The position numbers and the translations under genes were made by a program. From NCBI GenBank assembly GCA_036557885.1, contig DATBGS010000046.1, forward strand, positions 1 to 8,678: a DNA stretch of 8,678 nucleotides, given 5' to 3'. Below are positions 1 to 5,463 of this stretch, one piece after another. The number at the start of each line of letters is the position of its first letter. Positions within the stretch are counted from its first letter, which is position 1. Below the pieces are notes generated by a model. It was not told the DNA's origin, ran no database searches, and was given only the letters and a program-made list of their open reading frames with translations. This DNA is from DATBGS01 sp036557885. GTDB lineage: Bacteria; Chloroflexota; Ktedonobacteria; Ktedonobacterales; DATBGS01.

Positions 1-3
1 CAG

Positions 4-62
4 AGGGCGGGTCAATTTGACCCACCCTTTAGGGCGAAGGGTGGGTCAAATTGACCCGCCCT
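4..62. repeat. Inverted pair of nested palindromes upstream of antirepressor paralog 1
   Basis: Positions 4-29 and 37-62 are perfect 26-bp inverted repeats around a 7-nt spacer (30-36). Each arm also contains its own 15-bp odd palindrome: gggtcaa-T-ttgaccc at 9-23 and gggtcaa-A-ttgaccc at 43-57. The DNA or RNA could therefore form one long hairpin or two small ones. The right-hand unit is framed as CGAAGGG-17 nt-CCCTT. It ends 50 bp before the ATG of the downstream gene, so it lies in the promoter or 5' leader. No U-tract follows, so it is not a standard intrinsic terminator. The same arrangement with a different core precedes the paralog at 5593. Confidence 0.9.
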
Positions 63-103
63 TGGAGGAGCTTTTTGATCGCCCGTCAGGTACAACAACC
101 AGC

Positions 104-108
104 GGAGG
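104..108 (+). promoter_or_regulatory. Ribosome binding site that fixes the start of paralog 1
   Basis: GGAGG lies 4 nt before the ATG at 113. Paralog 2 has the same GGAGG-N4-ATG arrangement (5584-5588 / 5593). The in-frame upstream TTG at 17 sits inside the palindrome and has no such site, so the ATG at 113 is preferred. Confidence 0.8.
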
Positions 109-112
109 ATTT

Positions 113-943
113 ATGCAACCAGAAATGTCTCCACTTATTCCAGTAGATCAGGCAGTCATCCATTTTGCAGGCCATGACTTTTTAATAGTACGCTTCTCTG
201 ATGGCCGTGTTGCTGTGGTCTTTAGCCACCTGTGTGAGGCACTCGATCTTGATCGTTGGGGTCAGACGAAGCGTATTCAAGCAAGCTCAACGCTCTCAAA
301 AAACTTTCTCCTGGTTCGCATCAAAACCCCTGGCGGGCCACAGGTGGTCAATGCGCTTGTGACCTCGGTTCTCTCATTGTGGCTGGGTGGTTTTCGTATG
401 GGGCGGCTTTCTGAAGAGAAAAGGGCACTTATCAGACTGCTTCAGACAGATGCGGCTGATGCCTTCAATAGCCACTTTTACACGGTTGATACTCAAGCAC
501 GCCAGCAACAACAAGCGGAGGCTCCAAGTCATGTCCAGCAATCAGTGCCTCAGCAAATTGCAACGCCGCTGTCGGTGCCGGAGATGGTTCGTGCGCTGGC
601 TGACCGCATAGAACAGGACGAACTAAAGAAAGCGCGCCAGCATGCGGAAGATGTGGCGAAACAGGCAGAAATGCAGCACCAATTGCAGTTGCAGCAAGGG
701 GAGATAGCCGTACTCTGGTCGGTACTGCTGAGTCGCGCGTCGGCTGGGGAAGGTGCCCTCAGTGCCGACCATCACCAGACACTTGAGTTATTGATGGACC
801 AGGACCATCGCGTGACTGGTCAACCTCTGGCGGCTATCAGGCGCGAACTGCTGAAGATGGTGGGGGCGGCTGGGCTAGATCATCTTCAGGAGACAGACTG
901 GAAGCAGATTGTCGCCTGGTTCCGGCAGCGGATGGGGCGGTAG
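113..943 (+). CDS. P22_AR_N phage-antirepressor-like protein (paralog 1)
   Basis: A 276-residue protein. Residues about 8-122 match the P22 antirepressor N-terminal family: a small beta-rich start (IPVDQAVIHFAGHDF), the GGPQV turn near 74-78, LSLWLGGF at 87-94, and the helix RLSEEKRALIRLLQTDAADAF. A Q-rich linker follows (about 127-150), then a VPEMVRALADRIEQ helix (155-168), a likely coiled coil (about 168-205), and a C-terminal domain (about 215-276) shared with the gene at 5593. In phages this N-domain occurs in proteins that counter repressors or act in DNA-associated regulation. The actual role here is unknown. No membrane segment or signal peptide is visible. It converges with dinD across a 46-bp gap. 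Its base composition is visibly less GC-rich than the alpha-glucosidase gene, which fits acquired DNA. Confidence 0.85.
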   Translation: MQPEMSPLIPVDQAVIHFAGHDFLIVRFSDGRVAVVFSHLCEALDLDRWGQTKRIQASSTLSKNFLLVRIKTPGGPQVVNALVTSVLSLWLGGFRMGRLSEEKRALIRLLQTDAADAFNSHFYTVDTQARQQQQAEAPSHVQQSVPQQIATPLSVPEMVRALADRIEQDELKKARQHAEDVAKQAEMQHQLQLQQGEIAVLWSVLLSRASAGEGALSADHHQTLELLMDQDHRVTGQPLAAIRRELLKMVGAAGLDHLQETDWKQIVAWFRQRMGR

Positions 944-969
944 CGTAGATCAATTTACTGCTTCCAGTC
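896..969. repeat. 12-bp inverted repeat spanning the 3' end of paralog 1
   Basis: gactggaagcag (896-907) is repeated as its exact reverse complement at 958-969, with 50 nt between. The loop holds the last codons and the stop of paralog 1. The right arm lies in the gap before the convergent dinD stop. It could form a stem at the end of transcripts from either strand. No U-tract is seen, so a terminator role is only a possibility. Confidence 0.5.
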
Positions 970-989
970 AATTGCCCCTCCTGTTCTTG

Positions 990-1886
990 CTATGAGGTTG
1001 TTTCTGGCGGAGGCTCAAACAAACTGAGTTGCCCTCGGTGCTGAAGGCGGTATTGTTCTTCGCGCTCCAGTTGCTTGATGCTCTTCTGCGGTGTAGGCAA
1101 CGCCTCGGGCGGCGTTCCACCTAACTCATTGATGATAAATTCTCGCACTTTGCGCCCAACCGTGAAATGCGTGGTGTTGGCCCTCTCCTTTCCGCGCACC
1201 TTGTCTCGCTTCATAGCAGCATCAGTCTGAGCCGCCCTGAAAATATTATCTGCCAACTCCTCTGTCCCCATCCAGTTAGAAATTTCCTCTTCTGGCGCCA
1301 GCCTCTTCAGAGCATGGATGTCATCTTCGGTTAAGCCGCCGTACAGTCCTCTGTACCCTGCGTTGCTGAATACAGCGTGTTCTTTAGAGGTAATGACCCC
1401 CGCGTTATGGGCTGTTTGCGCCAGTTTTCGATTGTACATACCGAGTTGAGCACGATAGAGGAGGCGTTTTTCATCCTCAGACAATTGGGCGAAGGCTTCA
1501 GCATCAGCCAATTCCTGACGGCGCGTTTGTACGGCAAAGTAGGACTTCGCGTGTGCGACGATGGGCTTGCCGCTATCGCCAGCGAGGACAACCTGATAGC
1601 ACGCATAACGGGAAAGTTGGACATCGCGGACCATCCGTCGGCCTCCTTTGCCCAGGCCGATCATTTTAATGCTCTCATTAAAATGATCGGCCACCTCGTA
1701 TCCATCGTACTTGCACGCGATTTTGGCCTTGGCAATCACCTGCTCAAAATTTTGCCAGCTTCTGTAACCGAAAATTTTTGCGAGTTCGCGTGCCAGCCAA
1801 TATTCCCGCTCACCCTCCATGTGCCGCAGCGCGTCAAACGGGGACGTTTCCATCTGGAATGTCTCTTGATTCTGATTTTCTCCCAT
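990..1886 (-). CDS. dinD: DNA damage-inducible protein D (DinD)
   Basis: A 298-residue protein that aligns along almost its full length with Escherichia coli DinD (274 aa). Shared blocks include ANTTHFxVGRKVR, TRRQELADAEAF-QLSEDEKRL, GYxGLYGGL and ELPTPQxSIKQLE. The N-terminal part (about 25-110, with EYWLARELAKIFGY and LSRYACY) is the BRO/antirepressor-like fold of the family. E. coli DinD is SOS-induced and has been described as inhibiting RecA-mediated strand exchange, so a role around RecA filaments is inferred from homology. The ATG at 1886 is preceded by GGCAGGA, a modest ribosome site. Transcription probably starts far upstream from a promoter at 2101-2129, leaving a leader of about 200 nt. 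No LexA box of the Proteobacteria or Gram-positive type was seen. The coding region contains an exact 38-bp palindrome (1655-1692). Confidence 0.93.
   Translation of the reverse strand: MGENQNQETFQMETSPFDALRHMEGEREYWLARELAKIFGYRSWQNFEQVIAKAKIACKYDGYEVADHFNESIKMIGLGKGGRRMVRDVQLSRYACYQVVLAGDSGKPIVAHAKSYFAVQTRRQELADAEAFAQLSEDEKRLLYRAQLGMYNRKLAQTAHNAGVITSKEHAVFSNAGYRGLYGGLTEDDIHALKRLAPEEEISNWMGTEELADNIFRAAQTDAAMKRDKVRGKERANTTHFTVGRKVREFIINELGGTPPEALPTPQKSIKQLEREEQYRLQHRGQLSLFEPPPETTS
1655..1692. repeat. Perfect 17-bp-arm palindrome inside dinD
   Basis: Arm 1655-1671 (ggccgatcattttaatg) is followed by a 4-nt loop (1672-1675) and its exact reverse complement at 1676-1692. It covers codons 65-78 of dinD (ADHFNESIKMIGL). 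The spacing of conserved residues around it equals that of E. coli DinD (24 residues between the HF and SRYACY blocks), so it is not an inserted element. The native codons spell a palindrome. It could be an mRNA hairpin or a protein-binding site. Confidence 0.9.
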
Positions 1887-1973
1887 GAGTGTTCCTGCCT
1901 TTCGTGGACCAGGCTGTACTGCCTACTGTCTACAAGATTGGTTTGTGTGATATGCTTTAGGTGTCTAACTTTC

Positions 1974-1990
1974 GCAAGCCTTTCGCTTGC
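1974..1990 (-). other. Leader hairpin 2 of dinD
   Basis: gcaagc (1974-1979) pairs with gcttgc (1985-1990) across a 5-nt loop. It lies in the inferred 5' leader of dinD, about 90 nt before the start codon. No U-tract follows on either strand, so a terminator is not supported. Confidence 0.45.
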
Positions 1991-1994
1991 TTTG

Positions 1995-2023
1995 GCCGTC
2001 TGATACGTGAAGTATCAGGCGGC
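1995..2023 (-). other. Leader hairpin 1 of dinD or dyad operator
   Basis: A 12-bp stem runs from 1995-2006 to 2012-2023, around a 5-nt loop, with one G-T pair (1999/2019). The core is ctgatac-N5-gtatcag. It lies 5 nt from the hairpin at 1974-1990. It could be RNA structure in the long dinD leader or a dyad binding site. It is not an E. coli SOS box, because CTG and CAG are 13 nt apart rather than 10. Confidence 0.55.
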
Positions 2024-2100
2024 ACGCTTTATGGTGGCATATGCCCTCCCGCCCAGCCTCGACCTACCCTTTCCATGTGTCTTTTGTGGCTGTTGGAACA

Positions 2101-2129
2101 AGTGTACCTGATTTTTCAGGTGCTGTCAA
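2101..2129 (-). promoter_or_regulatory. Leftward sigma-70-type promoter, probably for dinD
   Basis: On the minus strand TTGACA (2124-2129) and TACACT (2101-2106) are separated by exactly 17 nt. The spacer contains the palindrome acctga-tttt-tcaggt (2106-2121), a possible repressor site. The start point would be near 2094, giving a leader of about 200 nt before dinD. The element closely matches the promoter at 4941-4969: 26 of 34 positions are identical, with the differences confined to one 8-nt block. Confidence 0.6.
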
Positions 2130-2140
2130 GCGGTTTAGCC

Positions 2141-2172
2141 AAATGAATTTACCAACGTCGGTAAATTCATTT
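2141..2172. promoter_or_regulatory. 32-bp operator-like palindrome with a central CG
   Basis: aaatgaatttacc (2141-2153) is mirrored exactly by ggtaaattcattt (2160-2172). The 6-nt centre AACGTC breaks symmetry at one pair only (2154/2159), and the dyad axis falls on CG at 2156-2157. LacI/GalR-family operators, including those of sugar regulators, typically have a central CG. The site ends at the -35 of the alpha-glucosidase promoter and lies 11 bp upstream of the dinD -35, so one bound repressor could influence both. The LacI-type assignment is inference, and no regulator gene is in the window. Confidence 0.65.
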
Positions 2173-2200
2173 TCAACGTGCCTGCTGCGCGGCGTATACT
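2172..2200 (+). promoter_or_regulatory. Promoter of the alpha-glucosidase gene
   Basis: TTCAAC (2172-2177) and TATACT (2195-2200) are 17 nt apart. The -10 is good and the -35 weak, as expected for a regulated promoter. The operator-like palindrome abuts the -35. The ribosome site AAGGAG (2221-2226) follows, 11 nt before the ATG at 2238. Confidence 0.5.
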
Positions 2201-2237
2201 GCTTTCTAAAACCGCAGCATAAGGAGAGCATCGCCGC

Positions 2238-4895
2238 ATGTCCGAACCCAGCCCCACACTCCCAGAAGGGGAAGAACAGGCTCTTGTTCATCCCGTCACC
2301 CAGCCCCAGCCAGCCAGCATCCCCATCGGTCCCGCCGCCCTGACCGCGCAGGAAGGCAACCGCTTCACCTTCATCGGCACTGAAAGCCGCGCTCGTGTTC
2401 GGCTGACCATCCTGGCGCCTGATCTGGCGCGGGTAGACCTGCTGCCGGAAGGCATGGCGGAGCCGCCGCGCTCCTGGGCTGTTGCCCGGCCAGAGGACGC
2501 CTGGCCCGCCGTACCCGTTGAGCTGGAGAAAGACAGCGCCAACGGCTTTATGCTGCGCACGCCGGAGATGTCCATCTGGGTCACGAAGCCACCTGTGCCG
2601 CTGCAATTCCAGTTTTACAACGCCGAAGGCATTCTGCTGAGCGCCGACGCGCCAGCGGGCCTCAGCATCGCGCGGCAAGACCCTGGCCCCACGCCCTACA
2701 TCGTGCAGCGCGGCGAATGGGGCGCCGCCAACACGCGCACCCTGCTGGCGGGCGAACGGCTCTATGGCTTTGGCGAGCGCACCGGCCCGCTGAACAAGCG
2801 CGGCTCGCATTTCTTGCTCTGGAGCATTGACCCGCACGCCAATCACAGCGACGACACCTGGGCGATGTATAGCTCTATCCCCTTCTTTGTCAGCGTGCGC
2901 GAGCAATACCCGCCGCTCACCTACGGCATCTTTCTGGACAGCGCAGCGCTGACTGAGTTTGACCTGGGCGCCAGCCAGCCTGATCGCCTCACGCTGAGCG
3001 TCGGCGCGGGCGGTGGCACGCTCACCTATTATTTCTTTGCGGGCTACAGCGAGGACGCCATGCAGACCATTCTGGCCCGCTACACCGAACTCACCGGGCG
3101 CATGCCTTTGCCGCCGCGCTGGGCGCTGGGCCACCATCAATGCCGCTGGAGCTATTTCCCCGATAGCTGGGTGCAGAAGATCGCCCGCGAGTTTCGCGCC
3201 CGCAAGCTGCCCTGCGACGCGCTCTGGCTGGATATTGACTATATGGACGGCTACCGCGACTTCACCTGGCATCCCCAGCGCTTCCCCGACCCCAAAGCGC
3301 TCACAGATGACCTGCACGCCCAGGGCTATCACGTCGTCACGATTCTGGACCCCGGCGTCAAGCAAGACCCCAGCTATCACGTCTATCAGCAGGGCGTCGC
3401 CAACGGCTATTTCTGCCAGATGCCCGATGGCAAGGTCTTTCACGGTCCCGTCTGGCCGGGGATGGCCGCCTTCCCCGATTTCAGCCGCGCCGAGGTGCGC
3501 GAATGGTGGGGCCGCCAGCACGCCGCGCTGCTGGACGCTGGCATAGATGGCATCTGGAACGATATGAACGAACCCACGCTCACCGGGCGCTTTGCCCCGG
3601 AACTGGACGTGCCGCGCGGCAGCACGCTCGCCCCACAGGTGCAGCATGGTCCCGGCAGGGGCGCCGGGGCTACAAACAACGGCTCTGCTCGTAGCCCCGG
3701 CGCCCCTGCCGGTGTGGATGAGACGCTTTCCCATACCGAGTTCCACAATGCCTATGGCGCGATGATGGCGCGCGCTGCCTATGAAGGGCTGGAGCGCCTG
3801 CGCCCAAATCAGCGCCCCTTTGTGCTGACGCGCTCGGCATTTGCCGGTTCGCAGCGTTTCACCGCGCTCTGGACGGGCGACAACACCAGCACATGGGAAC
3901 ATATCCGCCTGGCAATCACGCAATGCTTGAACATCGGGCTATCTGGCATCGCCAACATCGGCGTAGACATTGGCGGCTTCTGGGAGAGCGGCAACGGCGA
4001 ACTGCTCACCCGCTGGTATCAGTTGGGCGTGCTGCTGCCCTTCTGTCGCAACCATAGCTGCGCGGGTACCGCCCAGCAGGAACCCTGGGCGTTTGGCGAA
4101 CCCTACGAAAGCAGCATCCGGCGCTACCTGGAACTGCGCTATCGCCTGCTGCCCTATCTCAACACCCTCTTCCACAAAGCCGCCACCACCGGCGCGCCGA
4201 TCATGCGCCCGCTTTTCTGGCACTACCTGGACGACCTCACCGCCAGAGAAGTTGAAGACCAATTCTTGCTGGGCCGCGACCTGCTGGCCGCGCCCATCTA
4301 CCAGCCAGGGCAAAGCACGCGGCGGCTCTATCTGCCCGCTGGCGAATGGGCGTCCTTCTGGTCGGGCGAGCGCTGGCAGGGCAGGCGCTGGGTGGATGTG
4401 CGCGCCCCGCTGGACGAACTCCCGCTCTTTGTGCGCGGCGGCGCGATTCTTCCGTTGGGGCCAGTCATGCAGCACACCGCTGAGCTACCCACCGACCCGC
4501 TCACGCTGGCCCTCTACGCCTCCAGCCACGCCCCAAACGCCGACGAACCCTCCATCCTCTACGAAGACGACGGCAGCAGCACCGACTACCGCAGCGGCGG
4601 CTTTTGCCAGACCGCCTACCGCTGGGAGTGGGAAAACGCCTCATCACTGCTCATCCACCTGGGCACGCCACAGGGCGACTATCGCCCGGAGCGCCGCCAG
4701 ATGCAGCTTGAAGTGCATCTGCCGTTCTCCGCCGAAAAGCCCCAGCCCGACATTGCCTCCATTCAGGTGAACGGCACCGCGCTGGCCGATGGCTGGCAGG
4801 CGCGCAAGACACGCGCCGAGGTGCTGGTCAGCATCCATCTGGATGAGGCATGGGAGGAGCGCAGCCTGCGCATAGCGCTTGGGGAAGCGCGATAA
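2238..4895 (+). CDS. GH31 family alpha-glucosidase
   Basis: An 885-residue glycoside hydrolase family 31 enzyme that releases alpha-linked glucose (or a related sugar) from oligosaccharide ends by a retaining mechanism. The N-terminal beta-sandwich covers about 40-270, with YGFGERTGPLNKRG at 176-189. The (beta/alpha)8 barrel starts near 285: LWLDIDYMDGYRDFTW at 329-344, the nucleophile D442 in GIWNDMNEP, the acid/base D548 in WTGDN, DIGGF at 577-581 and RNHS at 604-607. C-terminal beta-sheet domains follow, with LPLFVRGGAILPLGP at 728-742 and YEDDG at 775-779. All catalytic landmarks are present. No signal peptide is seen, so it is probably cytoplasmic. Residues about 472-492 come from a perfect palindrome in the DNA and look like an in-frame insertion in the loop after the nucleophile. 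Exact substrate specificity cannot be read from the sequence. Confidence 0.95.
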   Translation: MSEPSPTLPEGEEQALVHPVTQPQPASIPIGPAALTAQEGNRFTFIGTESRARVRLTILAPDLARVDLLPEGMAEPPRSWAVARPEDAWPAVPVELEKDSANGFMLRTPEMSIWVTKPPVPLQFQFYNAEGILLSADAPAGLSIARQDPGPTPYIVQRGEWGAANTRTLLAGERLYGFGERTGPLNKRGSHFLLWSIDPHANHSDDTWAMYSSIPFFVSVREQYPPLTYGIFLDSAALTEFDLGASQPDRLTLSVGAGGGTLTYYFFAGYSEDAMQTILARYTELTGRMPLPPRWALGHHQCRWSYFPDSWVQKIAREFRARKLPCDALWLDIDYMDGYRDFTWHPQRFPDPKALTDDLHAQGYHVVTILDPGVKQDPSYHVYQQGVANGYFCQMPDGKVFHGPVWPGMAAFPDFSRAEVREWWGRQHAALLDAGIDGIWNDMNEPTLTGRFAPELDVPRGSTLAPQVQHGPGRGAGATNNGSARSPGAPAGVDETLSHTEFHNAYGAMMARAAYEGLERLRPNQRPFVLTRSAFAGSQRFTALWTGDNTSTWEHIRLAITQCLNIGLSGIANIGVDIGGFWESGNGELLTRWYQLGVLLPFCRNHSCAGTAQQEPWAFGEPYESSIRRYLELRYRLLPYLNTLFHKAATTGAPIMRPLFWHYLDDLTAREVEDQFLLGRDLLAAPIYQPGQSTRRLYLPAGEWASFWSGERWQGRRWVDVRAPLDELPLFVRGGAILPLGPVMQHTAELPTDPLTLALYASSHAPNADEPSILYEDDGSSTDYRSGGFCQTAYRWEWENASSLLIHLGTPQGDYRPERRQMQLEVHLPFSAEKPQPDIASIQVNGTALADGWQARKTRAEVLVSIHLDEAWEERSLRIALGEAR
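3652..3712. repeat. In-frame palindromic element inside the alpha-glucosidase gene
   Basis: A 22-bp arm (3652-3673) is repeated as its exact reverse complement at 3691-3712 around a 17-nt spacer. The reading frame stays open through it. It adds a G/A/P/S-rich loop (about residues 472-492, including GRGAGATNNGSARSPGAP) between the conserved barrel blocks WNDMNEP and SHTEFHNAYGAMMARA. The arrangement recalls protein-coding palindromic elements such as those in Rickettsia. Being an inserted mobile palindrome is inference, because no second copy occurs in this window. Confidence 0.85.
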
Positions 4896-4940
4896 GCGCG
4901 GCTCGCATGTCCATTTGGGGGAGTGTGCTGCGCGAAATGC

Positions 4941-4969
4941 TTGACAGCACGCGGCGTTTCAGGTACACT
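4941..4969 (+). promoter_or_regulatory. Strong rightward sigma-70-type promoter
   Basis: TTGACA (4941-4946) and TACACT (4964-4969) are 17 nt apart, so a start near 4976 is expected. The block gcttgacagcac-N8-tcaggtacacttgt also occurs inverted at the dinD promoter, so the two face outward on either side of the alpha-glucosidase gene. The next confident gene is over 600 bp downstream, which suggests a noncoding transcript or a long leader for the gene at 5593. Confidence 0.65.
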
Positions 4970-5022
4970 TGTAAGCAACGATACAGCCCTGTCTGAAACA
5001 TGGAGATGATGGAAGGGAGAAG

Positions 5023-5085
5023 ATGGGGCGAATAGCTGGTACGGGCGTGCTTCAAAGCACACCCTGCACCATTCCGCAGCCCTGA
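5023..5085 (+). CDS. Possible 20-codon leader peptide
   Basis: ATG at 5023 is preceded by AAGGGAG at a suitable distance and runs 20 codons to a TGA. The peptide begins MGRIAGTG and ends TIPQP. It lies inside the candidate structured RNA, with its middle codons in the extended hairpin. It resembles no peptide I know, and a frame this short can arise by chance. If translated, ribosomes on it would disturb the hairpin. Confidence 0.15.
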   Translation: MGRIAGTGVLQSTPCTIPQP

Positions 5086-5145
5086 TGATCTCAGGAGTGC
5101 TAACAGTTAAGACGGTAACAGTATATCACCTAAAACCCTCTTAAC

Positions 5146-5185
5146 GGCCACCTCCCAGACAAGCAGGACGCTGCGGGAGGTGGCC
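5146..5185 (+). terminator. GC-rich 11-bp hairpin, possible end of the noncoding transcript
   Basis: Perfect stem 5146-5156 / 5175-5185 with an inner 4-bp hairpin (5163-5174). It is followed by gatctgttta, a poor U-tract, so efficient intrinsic termination is doubtful. It may instead be a stabilising stem. Confidence 0.3.
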
Positions 5186-5217
5186 GATCTGTTTAGTTGA
5201 GGGTCGGAAAGGAGGAT

Positions 5218-5317
5218 TGTGGATAAGTCGGGGAAAGTTTGAGTGTGTCCCTATCACAAAAGCGGGGTCGAGACGGAGTTATCCACAAAGGGAGGTGTTG
5301 TCTTGAATTTATCCACA
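5218..5317. other. Cluster of three perfect DnaA boxes
   Basis: The consensus DnaA box TTATCCACA occurs at 5218-5226 (minus), 5279-5287 (plus) and 5309-5317 (plus). All three extend to TTATCCACAA. The starts are 61 and 30 bp apart, close to whole helical turns. A perfect 9-mer is expected about once in 130 kb per strand in random DNA, so three in 100 bp is not accidental. Such clusters mark replication origins, DnaA-titration sites or DnaA-controlled promoters. No dnaA, dnaN or rep gene is in the window, and the nearby AT-rich stretch (about 5404-5440) is small. Which function applies is open. Confidence 0.85.
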
Positions 5318-5319
5318 AT

Positions 5320-5345
5320 GGGTATGGTGTGACGCCGCGCCTTTC
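5320..5345. repeat. Decayed copy of the palindrome found at 5496-5518
   Basis: Aligned with the intact unit plus its 3' flank (5496-5521), this 26-bp stretch differs at five positions, and all five are transitions. Ten of the eleven arm pairs can still form if G-U pairs are allowed, with one mismatch (5324/5338). It starts 3 bp after the third DnaA box. Confidence 0.6.
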
Positions 5346-5352
5346 AAGGAAA

Positions 5353-5375
5353 GGGAGCGCCGGGATAACGCTCCC
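5353..5375. repeat. Hairpin with 7-bp stem
   Basis: gggagcg (5353-5359) pairs with cgctccc (5369-5375) around a 9-nt loop. It lies 5 nt before a second, stronger hairpin. No U-tract follows. Confidence 0.5.
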
Positions 5376-5380
5376 TGCAA

Positions 5381-5403
5381 GGGTGCTCCTAATAGGAGCA
5401 CCC
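5381..5403. repeat. Perfect 10-bp hairpin with 3-nt loop
   Basis: gggtgctcct (5381-5390), loop aat, then aggagcaccc (5394-5403). The sequence after it on the plus strand is A-rich rather than T-rich, so a canonical terminator is not supported. With the hairpin at 5353 it forms a tandem pair. Confidence 0.75.
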
Positions 5404-5463
5404 AGGAAAAATTTGATTGTGATTCTATCAAGCAGGAGAGAATGTCAGAGAGCTATCTCCGAA

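Larger units (their letters stand above)
1887..2237. other. Divergent intergenic region between dinD and the alpha-glucosidase gene
   Basis: These 351 bp hold no convincing gene. From left to right they contain the dinD leader with two hairpins (1974-1990 and 1995-2023), a 10-bp palindrome ggcatatgcc (2037-2046), the leftward dinD promoter (2101-2129) with a palindrome in its spacer, a 32-bp operator-like palindrome (2141-2172), and the alpha-glucosidase promoter and ribosome site. Short open frames here lack ribosome sites and recognisable products. Confidence 0.75.
4976..5205 (+). ncRNA. Candidate structured noncoding RNA or long leader
   Basis: It starts just after a strong promoter and folds into several stems. 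One is an extended hairpin at about 5038-5070, closed by GGU/ACC with an inner GUGCUU-ca-AAGCAC stem. A second is cctga-N5-tcagg near 5081-5095. A third is gttaaga (5106-5112) with tcttaac (5139-5145). Immediately next comes a perfect 11-bp GC-rich stem, ggccacctccc (5146-5156) with gggaggtggcc (5175-5185), which has an inner gcag-N4-ctgc hairpin. The last stem could end the RNA, but only a weak T-rich run follows. It does not show the signatures of tmRNA, RNase P, SRP or T-box RNAs. The 3' end is uncertain. Confidence 0.45.

Noticed and set aside
17..112. Upstream TTG start adding 32 residues to paralog 1
   Set aside because: The start lies inside the palindrome and has no ribosome site. The extension has no counterpart in paralog 2, whose N-terminus aligns from the ATG at 113.
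1377..2003. 208-codon plus-strand frame overlapping dinD
   Set aside because: Antisense to a clear DinD homolog and without a recognisable domain.
1887..2237. LexA/SOS box upstream of dinD
   Set aside because: I found neither CTG-N10-CAG nor CGAAC-N4-GTTCG. The dyads at 2000-2018 and 2106-2121 have the wrong spacing. A lineage-specific LexA site cannot be excluded.
2064..3923. 619-codon open frame antisense to the alpha-glucosidase gene
   Set aside because: It is a shadow of high-GC codon bias. The product is low-complexity and the plus-strand gene has every GH31 landmark.
4875..4890. Intrinsic terminator at the end of the alpha-glucosidase gene (gcgctt-gggg-aagcgc)
   Set aside because: A 6-bp stem inside the last codons with no T-run after it.
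4976..5205. tmRNA, RNase P RNA, SRP RNA, T-box or IscB-associated omega RNA
   Set aside because: None of the conserved sequence marks of the first four was seen. For omega RNA there is no adjacent IscB gene, since the downstream gene is a P22_AR_N protein.
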